64,000 bases of DNA from contig OZ007506.1 in the NCBI GenBank assembly GCA_963931865.1, positions 19,638,100 to 19,702,099 on the forward strand, in the 5' to 3' direction. Below the pieces are notes generated by a model. That model had not been told where the DNA came from, made no database searches, and saw nothing but the letters and a program-made list of their open reading frames with translations. Positions 19,916-29,795 of this stretch are shown piece by piece (the stretch's first letter is position 1; the number at the start of each line of letters is the position of its first letter). The position numbers and the translations under genes were made by a program. Origin of the DNA: Axinella damicornis (lineage: Eukaryota > Porifera > Demospongiae > Axinellida > Axinellidae).

Positions 19916-20698
19916 TAGCCAGCATTGCCGTCCTGAAAATTGCAAATGTGCATGGAAAATGTAATCCTTCGGGTGATTTCTTTCTATTGTGCAACAACTC
20001 TTAGTTGGAAGTAACAGTTGATCTGTCCCACCCACGGATTGCTCATACTCTGCATTCACTTAGTGTTATATACACTTGTAAAGTAGTCAATCATGTGGGT
20101 CCAGGGGCGAGCTAGGAGCTCATGAGGTCATGACTTGGAAGTTGGTACAGGATGTTTATATGTACCTGTGTATAGATTACCACTACGTGTACATTATACG
20201 TCATCTTTCATGCCATAGTAAACTGGGGGCAGTTGGATTGTAACCTATCCAGAATTTTATAGATCTGCTAAATGCATATAGTATGGATAGCTACTAGCAT
20301 TCAAAATGCATGGTGGAGAGTGAATGCATCCAACAGTAGCTGTGCGGTAGGTTGAGGTACAAACTGAAAAACAGTTTATCTCACCATGCAGGTTCCTCCA
20401 TGCTGGCACGGATTGGGACTACACACATCGTTATACTCTCCATGCTGCAGTTTGTACCACCCCATCCTGGTGGGCAGCTGCATGTGTAACCTCTCATCCC
20501 ATCATTGCTACAATTGCCTCCATTACGGCATGGTGAATGACGTTCACAGGGTGAGGTATCTGGTAGCCGAGAACCAACCACACAAATGAACACAAAAATG
20601 AGGAAAGGAGAGTTAGCTGCTCAACTGATAATGCCCTCACTATCACAATACACTGCCAATTAAGGGACAATAGAACTGAGCTATGTATAGCATTGTTC

Positions 20699-20783
20699 AA
20701 GAGCACATGATGACATCATCATCATATCATCATCATCATGACATCATCATCATGACATCATCATGATACCCTCGTGTGCTCTT
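20699..20783. mobile_element. AAGAGC-family palindromic MITE with 9-bp duplication
   Basis: AAGAGCACATGATGACATCA... to ...GTGTGCTCTT with an internal CATCAT expansion. Flanks GCATTGTTC and GCATTTTTC match at 8 of 9 bases. Confidence 0.65.
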
Positions 20784-21080
20784 GCATTTTTCTCAGGCTC
20801 CCTCCAGTTTTTCCCTTGTTTGTACATAATGGGCATAAGTTTCATATATCCTGAATATCATGTGTAGTTTGCACACCTGCTTCACAGTTTCTTCCGGCAT
20901 ACCCATTGTTACAGATGCACTGATTGGGCAGGTTACAGTATCCCCCAACTGGAGCTGCAAGGAGGCAAATGCATGATTAATTATGGAGGAGAATGAATGC
21001 ACATGGCACTAACTGTGCTAAGTGTTGAAATAAGATCTCACTCATCATGGCTTTGGCCATAGCTATAGACTGTAGTAAGA

Positions 21081-21165
21081 TATCCTTGTTCCCAGGCCCC
21101 GCCCAGACATATCCTTGTTCCCAGGCCCCGCCCAGACATATCCTTGTTTCCAGGCCCTGCCCAGC
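21081..21165. repeat. 29-bp tandem repeat, 3 copies
   Basis: Units starting at 21081, 21110 and 21139 (TATCCTTGTTCCCAGGCCCC). The unit is itself a diverged end of the TAG-CTA MITE family, and an inverted partner GGGGCCTGAGACTA follows near 21220-21233. Confidence 0.8.
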
Positions 21166-21347
21166 TTTTCATCACTTACAGTACTCAGTGCTCAGAACTG
21201 CAGGCAATGAAAAGCTAAGCGGGGCCTGAGACTAGCTAGGTAAGACAGTCATAAAAAAGCATTCGTTGTGGGGGATGCATTGGTCGCAGTTTGTTCTTGT
21301 CCATCCACTATAGCAGCTGTGTGTATTACATGTGTGTGTGTGTGGTC

Positions 21348-21373
21348 GGGGGGGGGGGGGGGGGGGGGGGGGG
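21348..21373. repeat. Homopolymer run of 26 G after (GT)n
   Basis: Uninterrupted G run next to a short TG microsatellite in a Delta 2 intron. Confidence 0.85.
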
Positions 21374-21975
21374 AGTGAGCAGAAGTGAGCTAACACACTG
21401 CTCTAATGAGTTCACCATATTTCCACAGTGCATAATACAAGCCCCCTAGCAGTATGTCTATGCTGCCATGCAAGTATCACTAAGGAACTTATACCGGCAA
21501 TGTCCAGAGTTGTTGCAATATCCTCCAATTGCATAGCAGCCGCCAATACAGACAGCTACATTCAGGAAAAACATCCATGAGAAGACAAACATGTAGAAAC
21601 TCTTCTTAGCTACTTTATATATAATAATATTTGCTTACGTGTTCCACTTGGATTTCTCCATCCATTCAAACAGACCCTCTCCCCATTAGTGCCACATGCA
21701 TAGTGCCCTGTGCTGTTGTCAGTATGTACACAGAATGTTGAACAGTTTCTGCCATAGAAGTTGTGGTCGCACTGAACTCGAAAGCTTAGCTCTAACATGG
21801 CGTAGCCATAGTCACCACTATAATAGGTGGGATCAGTGAAGGAAGAGGAAGAGGCCAGTGTTTTGTGAACGTAGATGTCATCCACATGGTCATCATTGGA
21901 AGTTTTAGCTACATAGAACTGGAAGCCTCCCTGCATGGGATTGAAGAGGGGAGCAACAGAGTTGCAGACTCTCTC

Positions 21976-22022
21976 TAGTCTTGTGCCCAGTCCACACCCG
22001 GTGTGGTCTGGGTACAAGACTA
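21976..22022. mobile_element. Palindromic MITE with perfect 9-bp duplication
   Basis: TAGTCTTGTGCCCAGTCCAC paired with GTGGTCTGGGTACAAGACTA. GACTCTCTC flanks both sides (21967-21975 and 22023-22031). Absent from the matching intron of Delta 1. Confidence 0.9.
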
Positions 22023-23140
22023 GACTCTCTCTCAATTGCATAATACACTAGAAATTTAGGAACGTTATTCCAGCCTTGCAAAGACATGCACCCATTGAGT
22101 CAAGCACACTAGCCAAGAAAAAGAGATGCTCATGGATAATCCGGCCACAAAAACTAATGTCCACAATAAGGTAAACATGACAAATAAACAAGCCGGCCCA
22201 AACAGTGCGTTGGTGGGTTCATTGGCTCCAGCATACATTGTGTGCATCCAATTTCATGCAGCTGTCATGCAAGTACGATACAGTGATACTGTGATGGTAC
22301 AGCTGTCCGGGATTTATGGCATTAACCAACCAAATCGGAGATAATAGCCTGAGGATGTTTACGTTGTGTCATGCCATGCATAAAAACAATGACAACTATA
22401 TTCTAGCTAAAGCTGATGCTAGTTATGTATCCAGTGGTTTGCATAAAAATATTATAGAAAAAATGCGAGATACAAGTAGTGGATGAACAGTTAAATTCCC
22501 TGTGGTAGGAAAATATTATATCCTAGGAAATTTGGCTCTATCCTCCACCTGATAGAGATATGAAAAGGCACAGTTTTCATCCAGTGAAGCGCTAGCATGT
22601 TAATAAAGTTGAGGGGGAAATGACTTATAAGTATCCTTGCATGTGTTGCTAATAACTAACAGGATAGATATATGCACAACTTACTCACCAGAACTCCCGT
22701 GGAATGTCATTACTCCAGCGGCACTGTTGATGAAGCTGAAATCATCATCTCCTATCACTCCAGTCCTGTAGCTCCCCAGAGGACAGTTGGAAGGATTGCC
22801 ATCGCGGGAAGTTCCATTGGGGCGCAGGCAGAACACGAAGAAACTTTCACACGGGTTCCAAATGCAGTTGCTTCTTGCAATAGAATCACAACAGGAACCA
22901 TCTGCTTCCATGTGGTTGCTGTTTCTGTAGTGGTGTGCCCTGATCACCAGGGTATAGGTGGCCCTCACAACCACCAGCTGGTGTACGCAAGGTCAGGGAG
23001 AGAAAGCAAATAAGTTACTGTACAAATAATAAAATCATGCAAACAAACTACAAAATTGTGATTCTTATACATGGAGCTTTTACATTGTAAGCCAAGCATA
23101 GCACTATCGCTGTGATCGCTCCAAGTCCCAGCATTCGCAT

Positions 23141-23281
23141 TTTCGAGTCTGTCTGGATACGTTGACTTGTGCATGCTATTATATGTACTCGGTAGTGGGT
23201 GGGGCTGATTAAGGATCCACGAGTCGAATTCCCAGACCGGAAATTAGGAACGAGATTCAATACGTGGGTGCTGGTGCCATT
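23141..23281. promoter_or_regulatory. Shared upstream region of Delta 2 and DHHC 2
   Basis: 141 bp between divergent start codons. A related sequence (GGATCC followed by CCAGACC) lies upstream of Delta 1 near 18170-18200, in keeping with the block duplication. Confidence 0.45.
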
Positions 23282-23717
23282 ATGCTCTGGTTCATATACA
23301 CTCTTGCCTTCCTTGCAGGTCTGGTGCAGACTCCAATCCTGGTAGACCTGTTGCGGGTAGTGTTCCCAGAGTGGAAGATAAAGCGGCTAACCAGCCGTGC
23401 AGCCAATGTCCTCCTCGTTATCCTCATGACCACATTCTTCTGTCTCGGGCTGGGCCACCAGATTTACTTCTTCATCCGACTCTTACCTGAAGTTCCTCTT
23501 CGCTCGGCAAAACTCATCTGCCACAGCATGTTTGCCTACTGGGTCTGGACAAACATGATTGTAAACTACTTTTTGGCTGTTTTTGTTCATCCTGGAGAGG
23601 AAGTGGTTGCATGCCAGAAGCAGCTAGATGTTGGGAGAGATAAGAAGGATGGCATCGACCACGGAAAACTCCAAGTAGTGGAGCACCGAAATAGTAAAGA
23701 AGAAAATGATGCATTAA

Positions 23718-25445
23718 GGGTGGTCAGAACTAATAAATTATTCATAAGGGGCGCGCGCGCGACTGGTTGCTATGGACTGTATCTCGGTTAGAAAAGCATT
23801 TATAAACACGCAGCTTGCTGCAGCCTACCGTCCGTATGGACTACAGAACACAGAGAAAAGTTCATAACTCTACCTTGCCCTCAGGCGGGACACTGGAGCA
23901 GCCAAATCCAGACCTATTTCTTGATAAAACTTCTCAACAAAGCGACTTTACACCTTCACAACGTCGCCTACAGGGCTGTTTGCACGAGGGGAATCCAGTA
24001 ACGTGGCGTTTTTCACTGTAGTCTCGTTCCCAGGCCCCGAATGCGCACTGGGAATAAGCGGAGGCAAGCGCTTTTGTATTTTTCTCATTCGTGTAGCGTA
24101 TAATTCGGAAAAACTTCACGTTACGGTCAAGCCCACCTCCCCAGGATGACGACGATTATACTGAAGTCCCATTCCGGTGAACACAGGTCAAGTTTTACTG
24201 AGTTATGCGAACCACATTCACTCGATTTCCCTAATTGTCACGGCAACACCACAAGAATGTACATTAAGTGATTATGAATTTAATTATCTCACGTGCCAGT
24301 ACACATGGCGAAGATGGCGATGGTTGTGTGTGTGTTGACGGTTACCTAGCCATCCTCTGGCAACCAACGAAGAAGAAACAGACAGCTAGAGGGGAGGGAG
24401 AACTCTGTCACTGCCCCCTCGACCCGTTCTCAAGATCCAGCATCTCTGCCTCCGCTGACATAGCGGCACTTCACAGCGGGTCAACGGATGAAACCAGTAA
24501 GCGACTCGCAACGAGTGACCAGGTCGCCCGCAAGTTACTAGGACACTTACAGGAACTACTAGTCAGCCAGGAAACAACCCTGGTCAAGGTGATGCAGAAG
24601 CACAGCAGGCTGCACCATAGATATACTGTCTTATATCTATGACTGCACGTACACAGCAGCCCCTCCGCTCAGCTTTGTCCCATGGCCCAGCCGTCAAGTT
24701 AGTGGCATGGTGTCCAAGCTGTTAACTGCTGTTATGATATAGTAGTTGAGCAGATGGCAAAGATGTGGCAAGGAAACCTGACGGAAATGTGGACGGTGCA
24801 CATGAGAAGGATGACGTTGTAGTGGACGCAGTCCGAGTTGCAGACAGATAAATTTACGAATGTGTGTGCACAGGAGAGGCTAGACGTAGAGACTGAGAGA
24901 AACTGTGTACAGATGTTGATGCAGGCTGAGGGGACAAGGGTGTGTGCACATTTATATGCTGAGAGATCTAGAGACGTGAAGATGACGGATAAGTGTACTG
25001 AGGATCGAAGGATCGTGTACACACATAATTATGAGAGATACATAGAAAGTGAACTGGACTATAATGGACTTCTGTCTTTCTCTGTGCCTTCCTGAGATAT
25101 ACTCCTGTCATTGTGTGGCTGTTATAATTATAATCAACATTACGTGACTGTACCCTGCTGATGGATGATTTTTATGTGGTATGTAGCCAAGCATACTGCT
25201 GTGGCTTTCATTTTCTGGCACTGCTGTTTGCTCTTGGACACTTGACTGGGCACACTTGGGGGGGGGGGGGGGGGGGGGGGGGGGAATCCATATTATATGC
25301 AAGAGTATCTATTGAAGCACTATTGTGCAGGTATGGCAATTCCCACTACATTCTTGTGGTCATCAAAATAATAGTTGTATGACAACAAGTTCTTAATTGA
25401 TATTACATATTTTTGTGTCCGCATGGTTGTTAGTTCTGACCACCC
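23718..25445. mobile_element. 1.7 kb TTAA-target DNA transposon, non-autonomous
   Basis: Ends are 16-bp perfect inverted repeats GGGTGGTCAGAACTAA (23718-23733) and TTAGTTCTGACCACCC (25430-25445), flanked by TTAA (23714-23717 and 25446-25449). TTAA duplications are typical of piggyBac-type transposases, but the terminal GGG/CCC polarity here is opposite to the usual 5'-CC start, so the family is open. No transposase is recognisable. The longest interior frame (ATG at 24271, to 24642, about 123 codons) is unlike any family I know. A 27-G run lies at 25258-25284, and part of a TAG-CTA MITE end is near 24021. Confidence 0.88.
25258..25284. repeat. Homopolymer run of 27 G
   Basis: Inside the TTAA transposon. 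Confidence 0.9.
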
Positions 25446-26045
25446 TTAAGTGAACCGTCTCAAGAGGAGGTAGAATCATCATCAGAACGGACCCCACAGC
25501 ATGGAATGGAATGGAACATAAAGCAGTCCCACTACTGCAAAGTGTGTCAGACAATGGTCCTCTACATGGACCACCACTGTCCCTTCACCGGAAACTGTGT
25601 TGGTGTAAGGAATTACGCGTATTTCTTTCTGTGCCTGGTGTACGGGACAGTGGGAGTCAGCTACGGTATCACAGTGGCCTTGTTTTACTTTGGGGATTGC
25701 ATACTCCCCAACGTGTGGTGGTATCTCGGTTTAACTACGAGTGATGGTGATTGGAATGATGTTTGCATTGAGATTGAACCACACAGCAATTTCTTTTTCC
25801 CTGTGCTTGGTGGACTCGTAGTTGCCACAACATTGGTCATCTGTCAGGTGTTCCTACTCTTGGCTGACTTGTCCACGTACGATGTCCTCAAAAACTACAG
25901 AAAGCTACCAGTGCTTCGTTTTGCTTGGCAACGGATCCGGGGTGGAAAGTGTTGGGAGCCTAATAGCAGGCTGAATGTGCTGCTGCTGGGACAGAGAAAG
26001 AGCGTGTTATGGTTCCTAGTTCCAGTTCGAAGTACTATTCAATAA

Positions 26046-26484
26046 CACGATTGTAACCAAAAGATTGTAGATGAAGAAAGTTTGATGTTACACAGAATAA
26101 TAGTGTTCGCTTGCACTCAATTTTTCAAAGTTCCAGTCATGCAGGGCTCATTCTGTGCTGCAGTATTTTTGTCACTATAAGTATAAAAGCTAACAAGCAA
26201 GAGAGTAAAACGGTTTATCAACAAAAAAATCAGTGATGACCTCTCCTATGCTCCACCTCTCAAAAAGCAAATTTGTAGGAACGGGAAGTACCATTATGTA
26301 TACACCCACCGTCAGTCCCATCCCATCCCTACAGTTTATGGGATAATATGGCATTTCCCCTTAAAGTTTTGAGAGATGGCTGGAGTATAGGCCATCACTA
26401 AATCCCTTTTAGTGAAACTTTTCTCGTACATTATTATAGGATTGTATCAACACAGACACTACACCACGGTACATACAAATCACT
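26046..26484. other. Convergent gap between DHHC 2 and the mitochondrial carrier
   Basis: 439 bp holding both 3' UTRs. No canonical AATAAA stands out on the minus strand. Confidence 0.4.
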
Positions 26485-27501
26485 TCAGTATGAATATCGC
26501 AGGTTACGTTCTGCAAAGTAGTTCTTGCAAGCCTCGTAGCTGCCAATCATGATGGCACATGCGGGGGCGATCTTAGCCATGCGAGGGGCCAACCCGGCAA
26601 AGAGTCCTGCGTATCCATGTTCAGCTACAACCTTTCTCATCACGGAGACAAATGACCCTGCTCCCAATGACCTTTGGACGGAGCTGCCCGACTCCCCAAG
26701 CTCCACCTGCATGTGGGTCTTTGCAACGTCAAGAGGAGTGGTAAACAACGCCGCTATGGCTCCAGAAATGCTGCCAGAAACAAAAGGGACCAGTGGAAGG
26801 TGCTGAGGTTCAAGTGTAGAACTGAGTTTGAGTTTCAGGTACTCATATCCTAACCAGTACGAGATCGAAAAGGGGACGTCCCTAAGAAGCATTGGAGAAA
26901 GTCCCCTCCATAGGCTTAGGACTCCGTTTTGTTTCACTGCACTCTTTATCACATCAGCAAGTTCCCTGTAGTTGTATCCATGGCGAGACTGCATTTTCGT
27001 CCTTATAAGTTCAATCGGGCAAATTACAGTGACTGCTATTGTCCTTGCTGTTGAACCAGCTAAGAGTGGAGCCAGAATGTTCATCTCATTGTGCTTAAAT
27101 CCAAGCTTCACCTTCAGCTGGTCATAACTAGTGTAGTATATGACAGTAGCCGGTACTGCCATTACAAGCGTGGGGGAAAGTCCCTTCCACCAAGAAGTGA
27201 AGCCCTCCAATCTCGCTATCTTGAAGAAAGCATCAACGGTTCCTCGGAACTTTGGCATGTGCACATGGTTGCCCTCAGGTGTGACTCTGCACATAGTGAC
27301 ACCGTCCAGACAGCTGCACTCCATCAGGTAGCAGGGCTTTGAGAGAGCATACCGCTGCTGAGCCTGAAGCCTCACTTTCACGACGTCGAAGGGAGTTGTG
27401 AGTAGGGACGTCAGCAGAGCTCCGGAGCAGGAGGACACCACTTGCTGGACAGGAGTGATGTTGTACATGGGTAATCCACGAGCAGTACCGCCTCCAGCCA
27501 T
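26485..27501 (-). CDS. SLC25A40: Mitochondrial carrier SLC25A39/SLC25A40 (glutathione import) homologue
   Basis: 338 residues in one exon, ATG at 27501. Three mitochondrial carrier repeats are marked by PFDVVKVR (about 37-44), PIELIRTK and PLDVAKTH, each with the Px(D/E)xx(K/R) salt-bridge motif. After the first motif there is a cysteine-rich matrix loop, CYLMECSCLDGVTMC, a hallmark of the SLC25A39/40 group and absent from most carriers. These proteins import glutathione into mitochondria, and in SLC25A39 the loop cysteines have been linked to iron-sulphur sensing and control of protein stability. The lack of introns contrasts with most neighbours. Choice between A39 and A40 is not possible by eye. 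Confidence 0.88.
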   Translation of the reverse strand: MAGGGTARGLPMYNITPVQQVVSSCSGALLTSLLTTPFDVVKVRLQAQQRYALSKPCYLMECSCLDGVTMCRVTPEGNHVHMPKFRGTVDAFFKIARLEGFTSWWKGLSPTLVMAVPATVIYYTSYDQLKVKLGFKHNEMNILAPLLAGSTARTIAVTVICPIELIRTKMQSRHGYNYRELADVIKSAVKQNGVLSLWRGLSPMLLRDVPFSISYWLGYEYLKLKLSSTLEPQHLPLVPFVSGSISGAIAALFTTPLDVAKTHMQVELGESGSSVQRSLGAGSFVSVMRKVVAEHGYAGLFAGLAPRMAKIAPACAIMIGSYEACKNYFAERNLRYSY

Positions 27502-28423
27502 CTGTCAGCTGGGAGTCACAGCTCAGTGGTCGATATCAGTGCACTGTGGGGTACAAGATAACATTACCAGTACTTGTGTTCACGTAATGTATTTTATCAA
27601 TCAAATGTCTATTATATAGCCACCCTCTCATTATAAGTGCTGCAAGCTTGCCTGCAGTCAGGTAGTTGATACAGCAGATTGCAATTCTGTTTGAATATTG
27701 ACCATACTGTGCACGAGACCAGACCGTACGAGGCAAGATCTTCCTGTGGGTGGATCTTCATGGAGATGACACGGCCCGGAATATGCTGGAGTCCGGAAGC
27801 TACGCACGCACTTTGCATGAGTGTCACCATTTGCAGAACACAGTTTCTGTGAAAATCCATGGAATACGCAATATTCGAGGGGAACTGCAATCTCGTACAA
27901 CGGAATAGTCACCAGACGCATGTTTCCGCCGGGCCGGAGATTAAAGTCTCCACAGCCTGTTAAGTTAGCATCCGTATGTTACATAGTATTTGTACAAACC
28001 CTAACCACGTATAGTATATGGATGCTAACGTACCGTCGCTAACGGAAAATCAACCTGGAAGTCCACTCCGATGACTTCCCAGATCCAACCTCCCCATATG
28101 CAGTCTGACACTATGTTTAGCTCCACGGTTACGTACCCTCCTCAACGGTAGTCTCGCGTGCGTGTGAGACAGTGGGGCCCGCGAGGTTACCTCGAAAGTT
28201 CCTCCATATGGCCATGTGCTGCTAATGTTAATACCTGTATTACCACGCCCACAAAGTCATGTGATCAAAATGTCTAGCATGGCAAAATGATATCACATCC
28301 GTGTGTGACAATCACATGAGAAGTGATTTACATAAACAAGAGGGTGTGCTGCGTCAGTGTAGCGTATTTCTCGTTTAGCTCGCGATCTGGACACTGTAGT
28401 GAACCTCTGTACAAGGAACCAAG
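27502..28423. promoter_or_regulatory. Divergent intergenic region, carrier to CHMP1
   Basis: About 920 bp. No open frame has family resemblance. Around 27962-28043 lies a partly palindromic stretch (GTTAGCATCCGTATG to ATGGATGCTAACGTACC) related to 49296-49401. Confidence 0.4.
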
Positions 28424-29741
28424 ATGAGTTCTGCAATGGAAAGTATCCTTATCAAAAAGCTGGTTGTGTGAGATTAGGGTGTGAACTTACCTCTACTAGC
28501 CCATGGCCAGTTTACATCATGATCGGATCAATAGTTTGTCGTAGCCAGCACAGCCATGTATTGTAACCCTGCCATTTGTATGTCAAGTTAGCCACACAAC
28601 AACATGATGAGCAGATAATTGAAGGCATGCCTCGTTTATGAAGTGTTAGATTTCTGGGTTCACATCTGCAGTGGGCTCGTTCTCATGTGCTAGGCCACTC
28701 GAGATGGCCTGCGAATGAGGCTTGTATGGGAATTGGGGTGAGCGTTAGTTTCACGCCCAGTGAACTGCAAGGAGGGAGATTTGGTGAGCCTGCCTAATAG
28801 CCATTCCATTTTTGTGCGACATCATGAAGGATTAATTAATGAACCACATCAAGCAGCCCAAGATGTTGCGTAGAGACACCCTGTACGCAGACGTGTTTCA
28901 GCCAGTACCAGGCCTCAACAGCTATGGTAGATGGGGACTCCTACATGCAGCCAAATGGTGGCCTTTTAAAATGGTTCATACTTGTTGCTGTTCGACGAGT
29001 CATAATGCCTCCAGATTTCAAAATTGCATAATTATGAGCATGCACTTAATGCTTTGTACAATCCTGCATGTGGGAATGCAGTACATGTACATGTTACCGC
29101 TGCCAATACAATAGACAGGTTCCCAGTCCTCTCACATCAACCTGTGGACTGGGAATAGGACCAGGTATGGCATGTGGGTAGGGTCAATGCATGGCACCAA
29201 GACACGGAAGTATCCTTGACTCACTGCTCCCTTCAAGAAAACCTTTTCAACCTGAAGGTGAGTCTGTCATAACACTAGTCAGAATTGTGTAGCCCTGTCC
29301 GAAGACCCTCGAGAGCTCTGTTCTCTTGACCGCTTAATTGACTTTGAACTGCGCGAAGATAAGGTTTTCTTTGTTGGGTTCAAAGGTCAAGTATGCAGGT
29401 ATATGTAAGACAGTGGAGCTGAGAGATCCTGGGTCGGGGTCGGAGTTCTCTATTTGTCATAACAAGTGCTATAATCGTAGCAGTATGTGTCCATCTTGCG
29501 ACCACGATCAGGATCTAGTGTTTACTCTTTGTTGCTCGTGTTTATCCCCTAGTTTGCATCCAAGCAGATGGGAAGGAGTGCCAAAAAGTGTGAAAAAGAA
29601 GAGAAGACAGAAAAGTTGAAGCTGAAGAAGGTACGTTTGTTTGTTCTGGTCTTCTCATGTTCTTTCAGAACATTTGCTCACAAAATTTTGAGATCCATTG
29701 CCGCGTTCGTTGATCGTGTTTGTTTGTTTGTTTGTTTGTGT

Positions 29742-29795
<54 letters not shown>

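Larger units (their letters stand above)
18512..23140 (-). pseudogene. Second Delta-like gene, decayed
   Basis: Exons matching Delta 1: 23084-23140 (signal peptide), 22689-22977 (MNNL-like), 21639-21926 (DSL), 21495-21555, about 21259-21314, about 20880-20957, about 20387-20560, 19619 to about 19940 (half EGF and TM, interrupted), 19119-19259 and 18512-18639. Four lesions are visible. The donor after the GAATGC exon is GT in Delta 1 but TT here (near 21258). A 2-bp insertion frameshifts the third EGF exon (near 20432). The exons for the middle EGF repeats are absent. A poly(A)-tailed insert of about 104 bp (19811-19915) splits the TM exon. By contrast, the signal peptide, DSL and cytoplasmic exons, with NPVYEY and PRYATV, are open and well conserved, so decay is recent or a shortened transcript is still used. 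Exon 3 seems to use an acceptor 4 bp inside the ancestral one (GGGAG rather than GCAG), which keeps phase with the altered exon 2 donor. Confidence 0.75.
23282..26045 (+). pseudogene. Second DHHC palmitoyltransferase gene, split by a TTAA transposon
   Basis: Single-exon gene in two parts, 23282-23717 and 25450-26045, separated by a 1728-bp element plus one TTAA copy. Removing the element leaves one TTAA and one frame of 343 residues with no stop. ATG 23282 (MLWFIYTL) aligns with the start of DHHC 1. The catalytic MDHHCPFTGNCVG has D186-H-H-C189 in the uninterrupted numbering. As in DHHC 1, the CxxC pair is missing, His is Tyr (YCKVC) and a Cys is Met. Outside the insertion I see no lesion, so the event is recent. 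The assembled allele may be one of two, or the element may be polymorphic. As assembled, translation would run into the element and stop at 23789-23791, losing the catalytic core. Its 3' end RFAWQRIRGGKC is almost identical to DHHC 1. Confidence 0.88.

Noticed and set aside
24271..24642. Transposase of the TTAA element
   Set aside because: The frame lacks any DDE/DDD-like or zinc-finger pattern and is far too short, so I list the element as non-autonomous.
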